The translations under genes and the position numbers were made by a program. From the NCBI RefSeq assembly GCF_003722335.1, contig NZ_CP026100.1, positions 2,764,001-2,828,000 on the forward strand: a DNA stretch of 64,000 nt, written 5' to 3'. The DNA comes from Caulobacter flavus. GTDB lineage: Bacteria > Pseudomonadota > Alphaproteobacteria > Caulobacterales > Caulobacteraceae. Below are positions 1-7,060 of this stretch, one piece after another. A model generated the notes under the pieces. The model was not told the origin of the DNA and made no database searches. It was given only the letters and a program-made list of their open reading frames with translations. Position 1 is the stretch's first letter, and each line of letters opens with the position of its first letter.

Positions 1-37
1 CTGTTCTAATTCTATTTGGTCTTGGTCGGGTCGGAGC

Positions 38-835
38 TTACCCGCCGCCGGCGCCGCGCTGGAAGCTTTCCACCAGGCTGCCGCAGACGAGTCGCCATCC
101 ATCCACTAGCACGAAGAAGATCAGCTTGAACGGCAGGCTCACCGTCGCTGGCGGCAGCATCATCATGCCCATGCTCATCAGCACGCTGGCGACGACCAGG
201 TCGATGACCAGGAACGGGATGAACAGCAGGAAGCCGATCTCGAAGGCCCGCTTAAGTTCCGAGATCATGAAGGCCGGGGTGACCACCTTCAGCGGGGTCT
301 CCTGGGCGGTCTTGGGCTTCTCGATCTTCGAGAGGCGGATGAACAGCGCCAGGTCGTCCTCGTCCACCTGGCGCAGCATGAAGGTCTTCACCGGCTGGCC
401 GGCGGCCTCGAAGGCCTGGGGCAGCTCCATCTGCTTGTCGAGCAGGGGTTTGACGCCGGCGTCGTAGGACTGCTCGAACGTCGGGCCCATGACGATGGCG
501 GTCAGGAACAAGGCCAGACTGATGATCACCGGGTTGGGCGGGCTCTGCTGCACGCCGATCGCCGTGCGCAGCAGGCCCAGCACCACGACGATGCGCACGA
601 ACGAGGTGGTCATGATCACGATCGACGGCGCCAGCGACAGCACCGTCAGCAGGCCGACAAGCTGGACGACCCGTTCGGTCAGGCCTGCGCCCGTGCCCAG
701 ATCGACGTTGATGGCCGACTGGGCCATGGCCAGGGACGGTCCCAGCGTGGTGGCCAGGCCCGCCAGCATGGCGATGACGGCGGCGCGGCGCAGTTCCTGC
801 GGCGTGGCGCCGGTGAGGGTCTTGAGCGGACGCAT
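38..835 (-). CDS. fliP: Flagellar type III export gate protein FliP
   Basis: FliP forms the core of the flagellar export gate with FliQ and FliR in the inner membrane. The 265-residue product starts with a cleavable-looking signal sequence ending near AMA-QS (about residue 34), followed by the family's hydrophobic segments, including SFVRIVVVLGLLRTAIG and the C-terminal FEIGFLLFIPFLVIDLVVAS block. The frame stays open further upstream, but the ATG at 835 is chosen because it overlaps the fliO stop in a TGATG arrangement, typical of translational coupling, and because it gives a normal FliP length. It is the second gene of the fliO-fliP operon, presumably driven from the CtrA box at 1238-1252. 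Identity is secure. Confidence 0.96.
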   Translation of the reverse strand: MRPLKTLTGATPQELRRAAVIAMLAGLATTLGPSLAMAQSAINVDLGTGAGLTERVVQLVGLLTVLSLAPSIVIMTTSFVRIVVVLGLLRTAIGVQQSPPNPVIISLALFLTAIVMGPTFEQSYDAGVKPLLDKQMELPQAFEAAGQPVKTFMLRQVDEDDLALFIRLSKIEKPKTAQETPLKVVTPAFMISELKRAFEIGFLLFIPFLVIDLVVASVLMSMGMMMLPPATVSLPFKLIFFVLVDGWRLVCGSLVESFQRGAGGG

Positions 836-1170
836 CAGGCCACGGGCTCCGGCTGGGTCTCGGCGACGGGGGCGGGGGAGGGCGAAGAAGAGGGCGCGGC
901 CTGGCGCGGCCCTGCGGGCGTCCAGTCCAGCAGGCGGCCGTCGCCCAGCAGCACCAGGCGCTCCTCGCCGTCCAGCCGGCACAGCACCAGGCGGCGGGCC
1001 GGGTCCAGCACCAGGGTCTCGACCACCTGCAGCCGCCGCTCGCGGCGCTGGGAGACGATGCGGTTGAGGGCCTCGGGGCCGAACTTGCGCAGCACGACGG
1101 CGGCCAGGCCGATCAGGCCCAGGGTGACCGCCAGCGCCGCCACGGCGCGGATCAGGAGAAAGACGTCCAT
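835..1170 (-). CDS. fliO: Flagellar biosynthesis protein FliO
   Basis: FliO is a small single-span membrane protein that assists assembly of the FliP ring in the export gate. The 111-residue product has one N-terminal transmembrane helix (about residues 4-27), a cytoplasmic FliO-like domain with VVETLVLDPARRLVLCRLDG, and a Pro/Ala/Ser-rich tail. An in-frame GTG at 1188 would add six residues; neither start has a clear Shine-Dalgarno sequence, and the ATG is preferred because the helix then begins at once. The stop overlaps the fliP start by one base. The weak sequence conservation of FliO means the call leans on size, topology and position directly upstream of fliP. Confidence 0.88.
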   Translation of the reverse strand: MDVFLLIRAVAALAVTLGLIGLAAVVLRKFGPEALNRIVSQRRERRLQVVETLVLDPARRLVLCRLDGEERLVLLGDGRLLDWTPAGPRQAAPSSSPSPAPVAETQPEPVA

Positions 1171-1237
1171 GCGCGGACTGGATTCCACAGGAAAGAGGCG
1201 CGGCGAGGCGCCGCATCCCAGGTGTGCCTCACGGTTC

Positions 1238-1252
1238 TTAAAGCCTGATTAA
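1238..1252. promoter_or_regulatory. CtrA box between fliOP and flgBC-fliE
   Basis: A perfect TTAA-N7-TTAA motif (1238-1241 and 1249-1252) lies in the short gap between the divergent fliO and flgB starts. This matches the consensus of the Caulobacter response regulator CtrA, which controls early (class II) flagellar operons. The half-site spacing is read directly. That one box serves both directions is inferred from there being no second box in the roughly 105-base gap. Confidence 0.85.
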
Positions 1253-1275
1253 CCCTGTTTCTTCACCATGCTCGC

Positions 1276-1716
1276 ATGGGTCCGGACGACATCCCTCTTT
1301 TCTCGATGCTCAAGAACCGGCTCGGTTATCTGACCGAGCGGCAGAAGGTCGTCGCCCAGAACGTCGCCAACGGCGACACCCCCGGCTACCAGCCGCGGGA
1401 CCTCAAGCCCTTCACCTTCCAGGCCTCGCTCGACGCCCAGGCGACCGGCGGCTCCGGCAGCGGCCTGGCCGCGCCCGGGCGTCCGCTGCAGATGCTGACC
1501 TCGAGCGCCGGCCACATCGCGCCGTCCAAGCCCGCGAGCCTGTGGCGCTCGCCCCAGGGGCCCGACAGCGAGACCACCCTCGACGGCAACTCCGTGACGC
1601 TCGAGGACCAGATGCTCAAGATGACCGATGCGCGCATGAACTACGACGCGGCGGTCTCCTTCTATCAACGCTCCATGTCGATGCTGCGCACCGCCGCGCG
1701 TCGCCCGAACGGCTAA
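1276..1716 (+). CDS. flgB: Flagellar proximal rod protein FlgB
   Basis: FlgB is a proximal rod subunit exported through the flagellar type III apparatus. The 146-residue product has the rod/hook N-terminal signature in RQKVVAQNVANGDTPGYQ (about residues 22-39) and a C-terminal amphipathic helix around MTDARMNYDAAVSFYQRSM. Length is normal for the family. It opens the flgB-flgC-fliE operon and lies just downstream of the CtrA box. The ATG at 1276 is the first in frame after that box, and there is no in-frame alternative before the signature. Confidence 0.95.
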   Translation: MGPDDIPLFSMLKNRLGYLTERQKVVAQNVANGDTPGYQPRDLKPFTFQASLDAQATGGSGSGLAAPGRPLQMLTSSAGHIAPSKPASLWRSPQGPDSETTLDGNSVTLEDQMLKMTDARMNYDAAVSFYQRSMSMLRTAARRPNG

Positions 1717-1728
1717 GGGACCTCCTAG

Positions 1729-2148
1729 ATGGCAGAGATCCGTTCCCAATCGGCGGCGGCGATGGCCGTGGCGGCCAGCGCGCTCAAGGCCCAGCAGGGC
1801 CGCATGCGCATCATCGCCGAGAACATCGCCAACGCCAATTCGACCGCCCGCACGGCCGGCGGCGACCCCTATCGCCGCCAGGTGCCGGTGTTCCGCCCGG
1901 CCAAGGTCGAGGGCGCGGAAGGCGTGGCCATGGCCCGCGTCGAGGGCGACCAGAAGGACTTCAAGACCGAGTACGACCCCGGCAACCCGGCCGCCGACGC
2001 CAAGGGCTACGTCAAGCTGCCCAACGTCGACACCCTGGTCGAGGCGCTGGACATGAAGGAGGCGCAGCGCGCCTACGAGGCCAATCTCAACGTGATCGAG
2101 ACCGCGCGCAGCATGCAGTCGCGCACGCTCGACATTCTGAAGAAGTAG
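1729..2148 (+). CDS. flgC: Flagellar proximal rod protein FlgC
   Basis: FlgC is the second proximal rod subunit. The 139-residue protein carries the N-terminal rod signature RIIAENIANANSTART (about residues 27-42), in which the helix and Asn-rich turn are typical of axial proteins. Its C-terminal coiled segment (AYEANLNVIETARSMQSRTLDILKK) is also typical. It starts 12 bases after the flgB stop and ends 11 bases before fliE, so the three genes are almost certainly one transcript. Identity is secure. Confidence 0.95.
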   Translation: MAEIRSQSAAAMAVAASALKAQQGRMRIIAENIANANSTARTAGGDPYRRQVPVFRPAKVEGAEGVAMARVEGDQKDFKTEYDPGNPAADAKGYVKLPNVDTLVEALDMKEAQRAYEANLNVIETARSMQSRTLDILKK

Positions 2149-2159
2149 GGCCTTAAGCG

Positions 2160-2465
2160 ATGATCACCTCTCTGGCCGCTTCGAAAGCCTACGCCGCCAC
2201 CGGCGCGACCCCGCTGTCGCTCGGCAAGAGCGTGGGCGAGCCCAAGAAGATGGACTTCGGCGACATGCTGAAGTCGGCGATGACCGACACGGTCCAGGCC
2301 TCGCGCCAGGCCGAGCACAAGATCGCCCAGCAGGCGGCCGGCAAGGCCGAACTGATCGACGTCGTCACCGCCATCTCGTCGGCCGAAGCCAGCCTGGAGA
2401 CCGTGATCTCGATCCGCGACCAGGTGATCTCGGCCTATCAAGAGATCATGCGGATGTCGATCTGA
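2160..2465 (+). CDS. fliE: Flagellar hook-basal body protein FliE
   Basis: FliE joins the MS ring and export gate to the proximal rod. The 101-residue product has a variable N-terminus and the conserved C-terminal helical part with [20 protein letters not shown] followed by YQEIMRM, the diagnostic end of the family. It is the last gene of flgB-flgC-fliE. No clear intrinsic terminator was seen in the roughly 70 bases before the next gene. Confidence 0.94.
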   Translation: MITSLAASKAYAATGATPLSLGKSVGEPKKMDFGDMLKSAMTDTVQASRQAEHKIAQQAAGKAELIDVVTAISSAEASLETVISIRDQVISAYQEIMRMSI

Positions 2466-2534
2466 CGGCTCGGCCGCCGATCGAACCGAACCCGAGGACG
2501 ATGCGTTGAGAGCCTGAACAAGGAGCTCTACCGC

Positions 2535-2774
2535 ATGAACATCGCGCGTCCTCTCTCCCTCGTCGCCATCGCCGCCGCCGCGCTCGCCCTGACCGCCTGC
2601 GGCGACAAGGATTCCGGCCACGCCCAGAAAACCGAGGGCGAGATCAAGTCGGCCGTCGGCGACATCACCGGCGACAAGGACCTCAAGCGCGAAGGCAAGA
2701 AGGACGAGGTGGTCGGCGGCGTGAAGTCGGCCGGCGAAGACCTCAAGGCCGCGGCGAAGGACGCCAAGGACTAG
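2535..2774 (+). CDS. Small lipoprotein with a CsbD-like domain
   Basis: The 79-residue product has a signal peptide ending in a lipobox (LTAC, Cys22), so it should be lipidated and anchored in a membrane. The mature part is a charged CsbD-like sequence (KTEGEIKSAVGDITGD, then DLKREGKKDEVVGGVKSAG), a fold common in small stress-induced proteins. An AGGAGCT Shine-Dalgarno sequence precedes the ATG at a good distance. Its TAG stop interlocks with the TAG stop of the convergent gene (2771-2774). The biochemical role is unknown; a link to stress is known only for some family members. Confidence 0.8.
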   Translation: MNIARPLSLVAIAAAALALTACGDKDSGHAQKTEGEIKSAVGDITGDKDLKREGKKDEVVGGVKSAGEDLKAAAKDAKD

Positions 2775-4264
2775 AAGAGCGTCTTTTCTAGTCCCTCCAG
2801 GCGGGCTCGGATCGCTTCGGCGTTCCGGACCCAGCCCGGCTGGATCCGCAGCTGCCCGCGATTGGCCTCGTAGTACTCGATGGCGATGCCGATCGCTTCA
2901 CGGGCGCGGTGCAGCGCGAACGCCTCCTTCGTCAGTTCGGCCCGCAGCACCAGTGTTTCGGCGAGAATCCGCTTCTCCCGGGCCCAGGCGTTGCCATTGC
3001 CCGGTGTGGCGTGGCCGAGAGCCGCCAGCACCCGGTCGAGGCCCGCGACATCGAGACGTCGCTTGGCCTGGCCCAGAAAGGCCTCCGCCAAACCCACGCG
3101 AGCGCTGACGTGATAGGCCGTGTCCTCGAGCGCGAGGACCTGTTCGAAGGCGTCGATAGCCTCTTCGTAGGCCGTGCCGCCGGAGCCAAGCTCGCCCCGG
3201 GCGTTGAGCAGGTGGCCCATCTGCGCCAGAACGCCGCTGTGCGCCATTCCCCGCTCCACCTTCGGCTCGGCCCGCCGATAGATGGCCGCCGCCTCTTCCA
3301 GCCAGCGGGCCTCGCCCAGTCTTTCGCCCAGCCTCCAGTAGAGGTCGGCATGGGGGATCGTCGCGTGCGCCTCGTCGCGCGGATCCGGATGTCGAGGCCG
3401 GCGGCGCATGGCGCGTCCATAGTCGGCCAGGATCCGGCCCGCCTCGGCGAGACTGGCGGTCTCGAAGACGGCGTCGACCCTGGCCGCGATGGTCGAACGG
3501 AATTTGTCGTGCCGTCGCTGTCGGGTCTGTCGCGTCGGCAGGGCGGTCTCTATCGGCGTCCATAGACGGATCAGGAGAGGCTCTCGCGGTTCCGCGCGCC
3601 GCCTATGGGCTTCCCGGGCCGCTTGCCGTCTTGCGTGAAGGCGGTTGCCGGCCAGCACCGCCGCCTTCCGCGCCCTCAACTCGTCGGGCGGCAAGGGCGT
3701 CCAGGTCTTGAGCGACCGGAGCCAGGCGGCGTTCAGACCGATCAGCCGCCACGTGCCGTCCAGCTCGAAGAAACGATCGTCCAGCGACCCAATGATCGGC
3801 GGGATCTCGCCAAAGCCCGCGCCCTCCATCGTCACCCGTCGCAGGTCCGGGTCGGCGTCCATAGCGGCGCGGAAGTCCGTGAACACCGCCAGGAAATCGG
3901 TCGCGCCCATCGCCGCCAGGCCCTTGGCGATGCAATCCAGCGCGTCGGGATCCATGTCGAGATTGTGCGCGAACTGTCCGTGTCCGCCGTTGTTCACCTG
4001 GGCCAGATAGAAGTCGACATAGTACGCGACCCAGGCGTCCAGGCATGTCTCGTCGATCCGCAACGCGGCGTCGCCGCGGCACCAGTTGCAGAAGTCGATG
4101 CACGCCTGAACCGGTCCGTAGTCGTCGCCGTCAGGACCGACGTCCCGCTCGTCGACCAGGATTTCGGCCGCGACCAAGCCTTGGTGGCGGCCATAGGAGT
4201 ACTCCCGGTCGATACCGACCGCCTCGGCCCACCGATCGATCGTCGCCGCCAAACGTTCCGTCAT
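2771..4264 (-). CDS. DUF4375-like protein with TPR-like C-terminal region
   Basis: The 497-residue protein is not assigned a function. Residues about 55-150 contain AWVAYYVDFYLAQVNNGGHG followed by QFAHN, which resembles the DUF4375/DMP19 family motif (YVD-aqVNNGG-qQ). From about residue 290 to the end there are repeated helical pairs with Ala/Arg-rich A-helices (AAAIYRRAEPKVERGMAHSG, AIDAFEQVLALEDTAYHVSA), consistent with TPR-type repeats. There is no signal peptide, so it is probably cytoplasmic. It is transcribed alone and convergently with the CsbD-like lipoprotein, their stop codons overlapping. The C-terminal repeat call is by eye. Confidence 0.7.
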   Translation of the reverse strand: MTERLAATIDRWAEAVGIDREYSYGRHQGLVAAEILVDERDVGPDGDDYGPVQACIDFCNWCRGDAALRIDETCLDAWVAYYVDFYLAQVNNGGHGQFAHNLDMDPDALDCIAKGLAAMGATDFLAVFTDFRAAMDADPDLRRVTMEGAGFGEIPPIIGSLDDRFFELDGTWRLIGLNAAWLRSLKTWTPLPPDELRARKAAVLAGNRLHARRQAAREAHRRRAEPREPLLIRLWTPIETALPTRQTRQRRHDKFRSTIAARVDAVFETASLAEAGRILADYGRAMRRRPRHPDPRDEAHATIPHADLYWRLGERLGEARWLEEAAAIYRRAEPKVERGMAHSGVLAQMGHLLNARGELGSGGTAYEEAIDAFEQVLALEDTAYHVSARVGLAEAFLGQAKRRLDVAGLDRVLAALGHATPGNGNAWAREKRILAETLVLRAELTKEAFALHRAREAIGIAIEYYEANRGQLRIQPGWVRNAEAIRARLEGLEKTLF

Positions 4265-4399
4265 TCCCGCCCCCTTTGCGCGTCGGGACGCTAGCGGGCG
4301 GACGGCGAAACCTCAACGGCGCGTTGATCGCCTGGCGCGAAAGGGCGTAGCGGCTGCGCGTGCGATTTCGGTGGAAAAGCGAAGGGCCCCGGCCGGATT

Positions 4400-4588
4400 C
4401 TACAGCGGAACCAGCGCCGCCACGTCCACGCCTCGCAGGGCGGCGACCACGCCGGCCCATACGGCCAGGTTCAGCAGCACCATCACGGCCACCGCCATGC
4501 GCAGCCGGCGCTGGGCGGCCTTGCGGCGCTTGCGGGCCTTGAAGCCCCCCGTCGAGGAAGGGGCGGTCAGGGTTGCGGCCATCGTCAT
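4400..4588 (-). CDS. Small single-span membrane protein
   Basis: The 62-residue product has a basic N-terminal half (KARKRRKAAQRRLR) followed by one transmembrane helix (MAVAVMVLLNLAVWAGVVAA). This positive-inside layout is typical of real small membrane proteins. A TTAA-N6-TTAA sequence (4616-4629), close to but one base short of a CtrA box, lies about 30 bases upstream of the start. No function is recognised. It could be spurious given the high G+C, but the hydrophobic pattern argues for a gene. Confidence 0.5.
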   Translation of the reverse strand: MTMAATLTAPSSTGGFKARKRRKAAQRRLRMAVAVMVLLNLAVWAGVVAALRGVDVAALVPL

Positions 4589-4615
4589 GCTCCACGCCAG
4601 CCAGAACTACCCCCG

Positions 4616-4629
4616 TTAATCACTATTAA
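4616..4629. promoter_or_regulatory. Near-match to a CtrA box (TTAA-N6-TTAA)
   Basis: Two TTAA half-sites are separated by six bases rather than the seven of the CtrA consensus. The site lies between the start of the small membrane protein (4588, minus) and the ABC transporter operon (4701, plus). The spacing defect makes CtrA binding uncertain. Confidence 0.3.
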
Positions 4630-4700
4630 CGCGCTTGATTTGGCCTGGTGCAAGCGGGACGGCTTGTCGCAGCGCTCGGTAGCGGGAAAGGTGGCGACGC

Positions 4701-5465
4701 ATGATCCCCGCCATCGCCCTCGAACAGGTCGGCAAGACGCATGACGGCGCCATCGTCCTGGCGGCTGTCGACCTGTCGATTCCGGCTGGCCAGTTCGTCG
4801 CCCTCGTCGGCGGTTCGGGCGCCGGCAAGACCACGCTGCTGAAGACCGTCAACGCCCTGGCCCCGCCGACCTCGGGCGTCGTCAGGATCGACGGCGAGGC
4901 GGTGAACGCTCTGGACGGCCCGGCCCTGCGCCGCCGCATCGGCTACGTTTTCCAGGAGATCGGCCTCTTTCCGCACATGACCGTCGCCGAGAACATCGGC
5001 GTGGTCCCGGCCCTGCTGGGCTGGGGCAAGGACGAGATCGCCGTCCGCGTCGGCGAGCTGCTCGACCTCGTCGACCTGTCGCGAAGCCTCGCGACGCGCC
5101 GGCCGTCGGCCTTGTCGGGCGGCCAGCGCCAGCGGGTGGGCGTGGCCCGCGCCCTGGCCGGCCGGCCCTCGATCCTGTTGATGGACGAACCGTTCGGCGC
5201 GCTGGACCCCCTGACCCGCCAGGCCCTGGGCGACGACGTGCGCCGCCTGCACGAGACGCTGTCCCTGACCACCGTGATGGTCACCCACGACGTGGCCGAG
5301 GCCCTGCTTCTGGCCGACCGGGTGGTGGTGCTGGAGCATGGAGCGATCATCGCCGACGCCGCGCCGCGCGACCTGATGGCCGGTCACGACGATCCACGCG
5401 TCGAGGCCCTGATGGCCGCGCCGCGCCGCCAGGCCGAGCGGGTGAGGGCGCTGCTGGATGGCTGA
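4701..5465 (+). CDS. ABC transporter ATP-binding protein, quaternary amine/osmoprotectant type
   Basis: This 254-residue ATPase should energise uptake of a glycine betaine, choline or related compound. It shows Walker A (GGSGAGKTT, near residue 39), the Q-loop in YVFQEIGLFPHMTVAENI, the signature LSGGQRQRVGVARAL, Walker B (ILLMDEPFGALDP) and the H-loop (VMVTHD). QEIGLFPHMTVAENI and the following LLGW are characteristic of the OpuA/ProV/OsmV branch. The CBS domains found in some ProV/OpuCA proteins are absent, so it is a short form. Its stop overlaps the next gene by eight bases, giving a two-gene operon with the fused permease/binding protein. The exact substrate cannot be told from sequence. 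Confidence 0.88.
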   Translation: MIPAIALEQVGKTHDGAIVLAAVDLSIPAGQFVALVGGSGAGKTTLLKTVNALAPPTSGVVRIDGEAVNALDGPALRRRIGYVFQEIGLFPHMTVAENIGVVPALLGWGKDEIAVRVGELLDLVDLSRSLATRRPSALSGGQRQRVGVARALAGRPSILLMDEPFGALDPLTRQALGDDVRRLHETLSLTTVMVTHDVAEALLLADRVVVLEHGAIIADAAPRDLMAGHDDPRVEALMAAPRRQAERVRALLDG

Positions 5466-7002
5466 ACTGCTGGCCCTCCTGCCTCAGCGCCTGGCCTGGC
5501 ACGCGGCCCTGTCGGCGGCGGCCCTGGCGGTGGGCCTGGCCGTCGCCCTGCCGCTCGGCTTCGCCGCCGCGCGCCGGCCCGGACTGCGCTGGGTCGCCCT
5601 GGCGGCGACGGGGCTCGTGCAGACCATCCCCAGCCTGGCCTTGCTGGCGCTGTTCTATCCGCTGCTGCTGCTGCTCTCGAACCTCGCGAAGGCGACGCTG
5701 GGCTTCGGCTTTCCGGCCCTGGGCTTCCTGCCGGCCCTGCTGGCCCTGTCGCTCTACGCGATGCTGCCGATCCTGCGGAACACGGCCGCGGGCCTGGCCG
5801 GCGTCGACCCGGCCGTGACCGAGGCGGCCAGGGGCGTGGGCATGACCCCGCGCCAGAGCCTCGTGAAGGTCGAGCTGCCCCTGGCCGCGCCGGTGATCCT
5901 GGCCGGCGTGCGCACCGCCGCCGTCTGGACAATCGGCGGCGCGACCCTGGCCACGCCCGTCGGCCAGACTTCGCTGGGCGACTACATCTTCTCGGGCCTC
6001 CAGACCGAGGCCTGGGACATGGTGCTGGTCGGTTGCGCAGCCTCGGCCGCCTTGGCCGTGGTCGTCGACCAACTTCTGGGCGTGGTCGGGCGCGGGCTGG
6101 AGAAGCGCCGTCCGCTGCTGTGGGGCGGCGCGCTCGCCGCCCTGGTCCTGGGCCTCGCCGCGGCCCTGGCGCCGCTGGTCGCGCCGGCCCTGACGCCGCG
6201 TCCGCAGGCCTACGTGATCGGCGCCAAGAACTTCTCCGAGCAATATGTGCTGGCCGAACTGATGGCGCAGCGGCTGGAAGGGCAGGGGGCGCGGGTCGAG
6301 CGGCGGATCAACCTCGGTTCGGCCGTCGCCTATCGCGCCCTCGCGGCCGGCGAGATCGACGCCTATGTCGACTACACCGGCACCCTGTGGGCCAACGTCC
6401 TGCACCGTACCGACAATCCCGGTCGCCAGGCGGTGCTCGACACCCTGAGGACCGAACTCGCCCGCCGTGACGGCGTCGCGCTGGCCGCGCCGCTGGGCTT
6501 CGAGAACGCCTACGCCTTCGCCATGAAGCGCCAGCGGGCCGAGGAACTGGGCGTGAAAAGCCTGGCGGATCTTTCGGCCAAGGCTCCGAACCTCGTCATG
6601 GGCGGCGACCTGGAGTTCTTCTCTCGGCCCGAATGGGCGGCGGTCGACAAGGCCTATGGCCTGAAGTTCAAGGCCCGCCGTCAGTTCCAGCCTACCTTCA
6701 TGTACCGCGCCCTGGCCGCGGGCGAGGCCGACGTCATCTCGGCCTTCTCCAGCGACGGGCGCATCGCCGCCGACGATCTGGTGGTGCTGCAGGATCCCCG
6801 GGGCGCGCTGCCGCCCTACGACGCGGTGCTGCTGGTTTCGCCCAGGCGACGGGACGACGCGCGCCTCAAGGCCTTGGCCGCGTCGCTGTCAGGCAGCCTG
6901 TCGGTCGACGCCATGCGCCGGGCCAACTACGCCGTCGACCGCGATGCGGGAAAGCAGTCGCCGGCGGCCGCGGCGCGCGAACTGGGCGTCGCGGCTCGGT
7001 GA
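5458..7002 (+). CDS. Fused ABC permease and substrate-binding protein, quaternary amine type
   Basis: The 514-residue protein combines two transporter parts. Residues about 1-215 are a permease with five to six membrane helices and an EAA-like loop (VTEAARGVGMTPRQSLVKVE). A further helix (about 222-245) leads to a periplasmic OpuAC/OsmX-type binding domain from about residue 255 (VIGAKNFSEQYVLAELMAQR; later IDAYVDYTGTLW). The fusion keeps the ligand-binding domain tethered to the channel, as seen in OpuCBC/OpuABC-type systems. It overlaps the ATPase gene, so both are one operon. Alternatives within the family (betaine, choline, carnitine, ergothioneine) cannot be separated here. Confidence 0.87.
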   Translation: MAELLALLPQRLAWHAALSAAALAVGLAVALPLGFAAARRPGLRWVALAATGLVQTIPSLALLALFYPLLLLLSNLAKATLGFGFPALGFLPALLALSLYAMLPILRNTAAGLAGVDPAVTEAARGVGMTPRQSLVKVELPLAAPVILAGVRTAAVWTIGGATLATPVGQTSLGDYIFSGLQTEAWDMVLVGCAASAALAVVVDQLLGVVGRGLEKRRPLLWGGALAALVLGLAAALAPLVAPALTPRPQAYVIGAKNFSEQYVLAELMAQRLEGQGARVERRINLGSAVAYRALAAGEIDAYVDYTGTLWANVLHRTDNPGRQAVLDTLRTELARRDGVALAAPLGFENAYAFAMKRQRAEELGVKSLADLSAKAPNLVMGGDLEFFSRPEWAAVDKAYGLKFKARRQFQPTFMYRALAAGEADVISAFSSDGRIAADDLVVLQDPRGALPPYDAVLLVSPRRRDDARLKALAASLSGSLSVDAMRRANYAVDRDAGKQSPAAAARELGVAAR

Positions 7003-7060
7003 ACTTCGTCCGCTGAAGCTTTGTTTGCGAGCGTCCCGCCGTTGGGGCAGGTTGCGCGCC

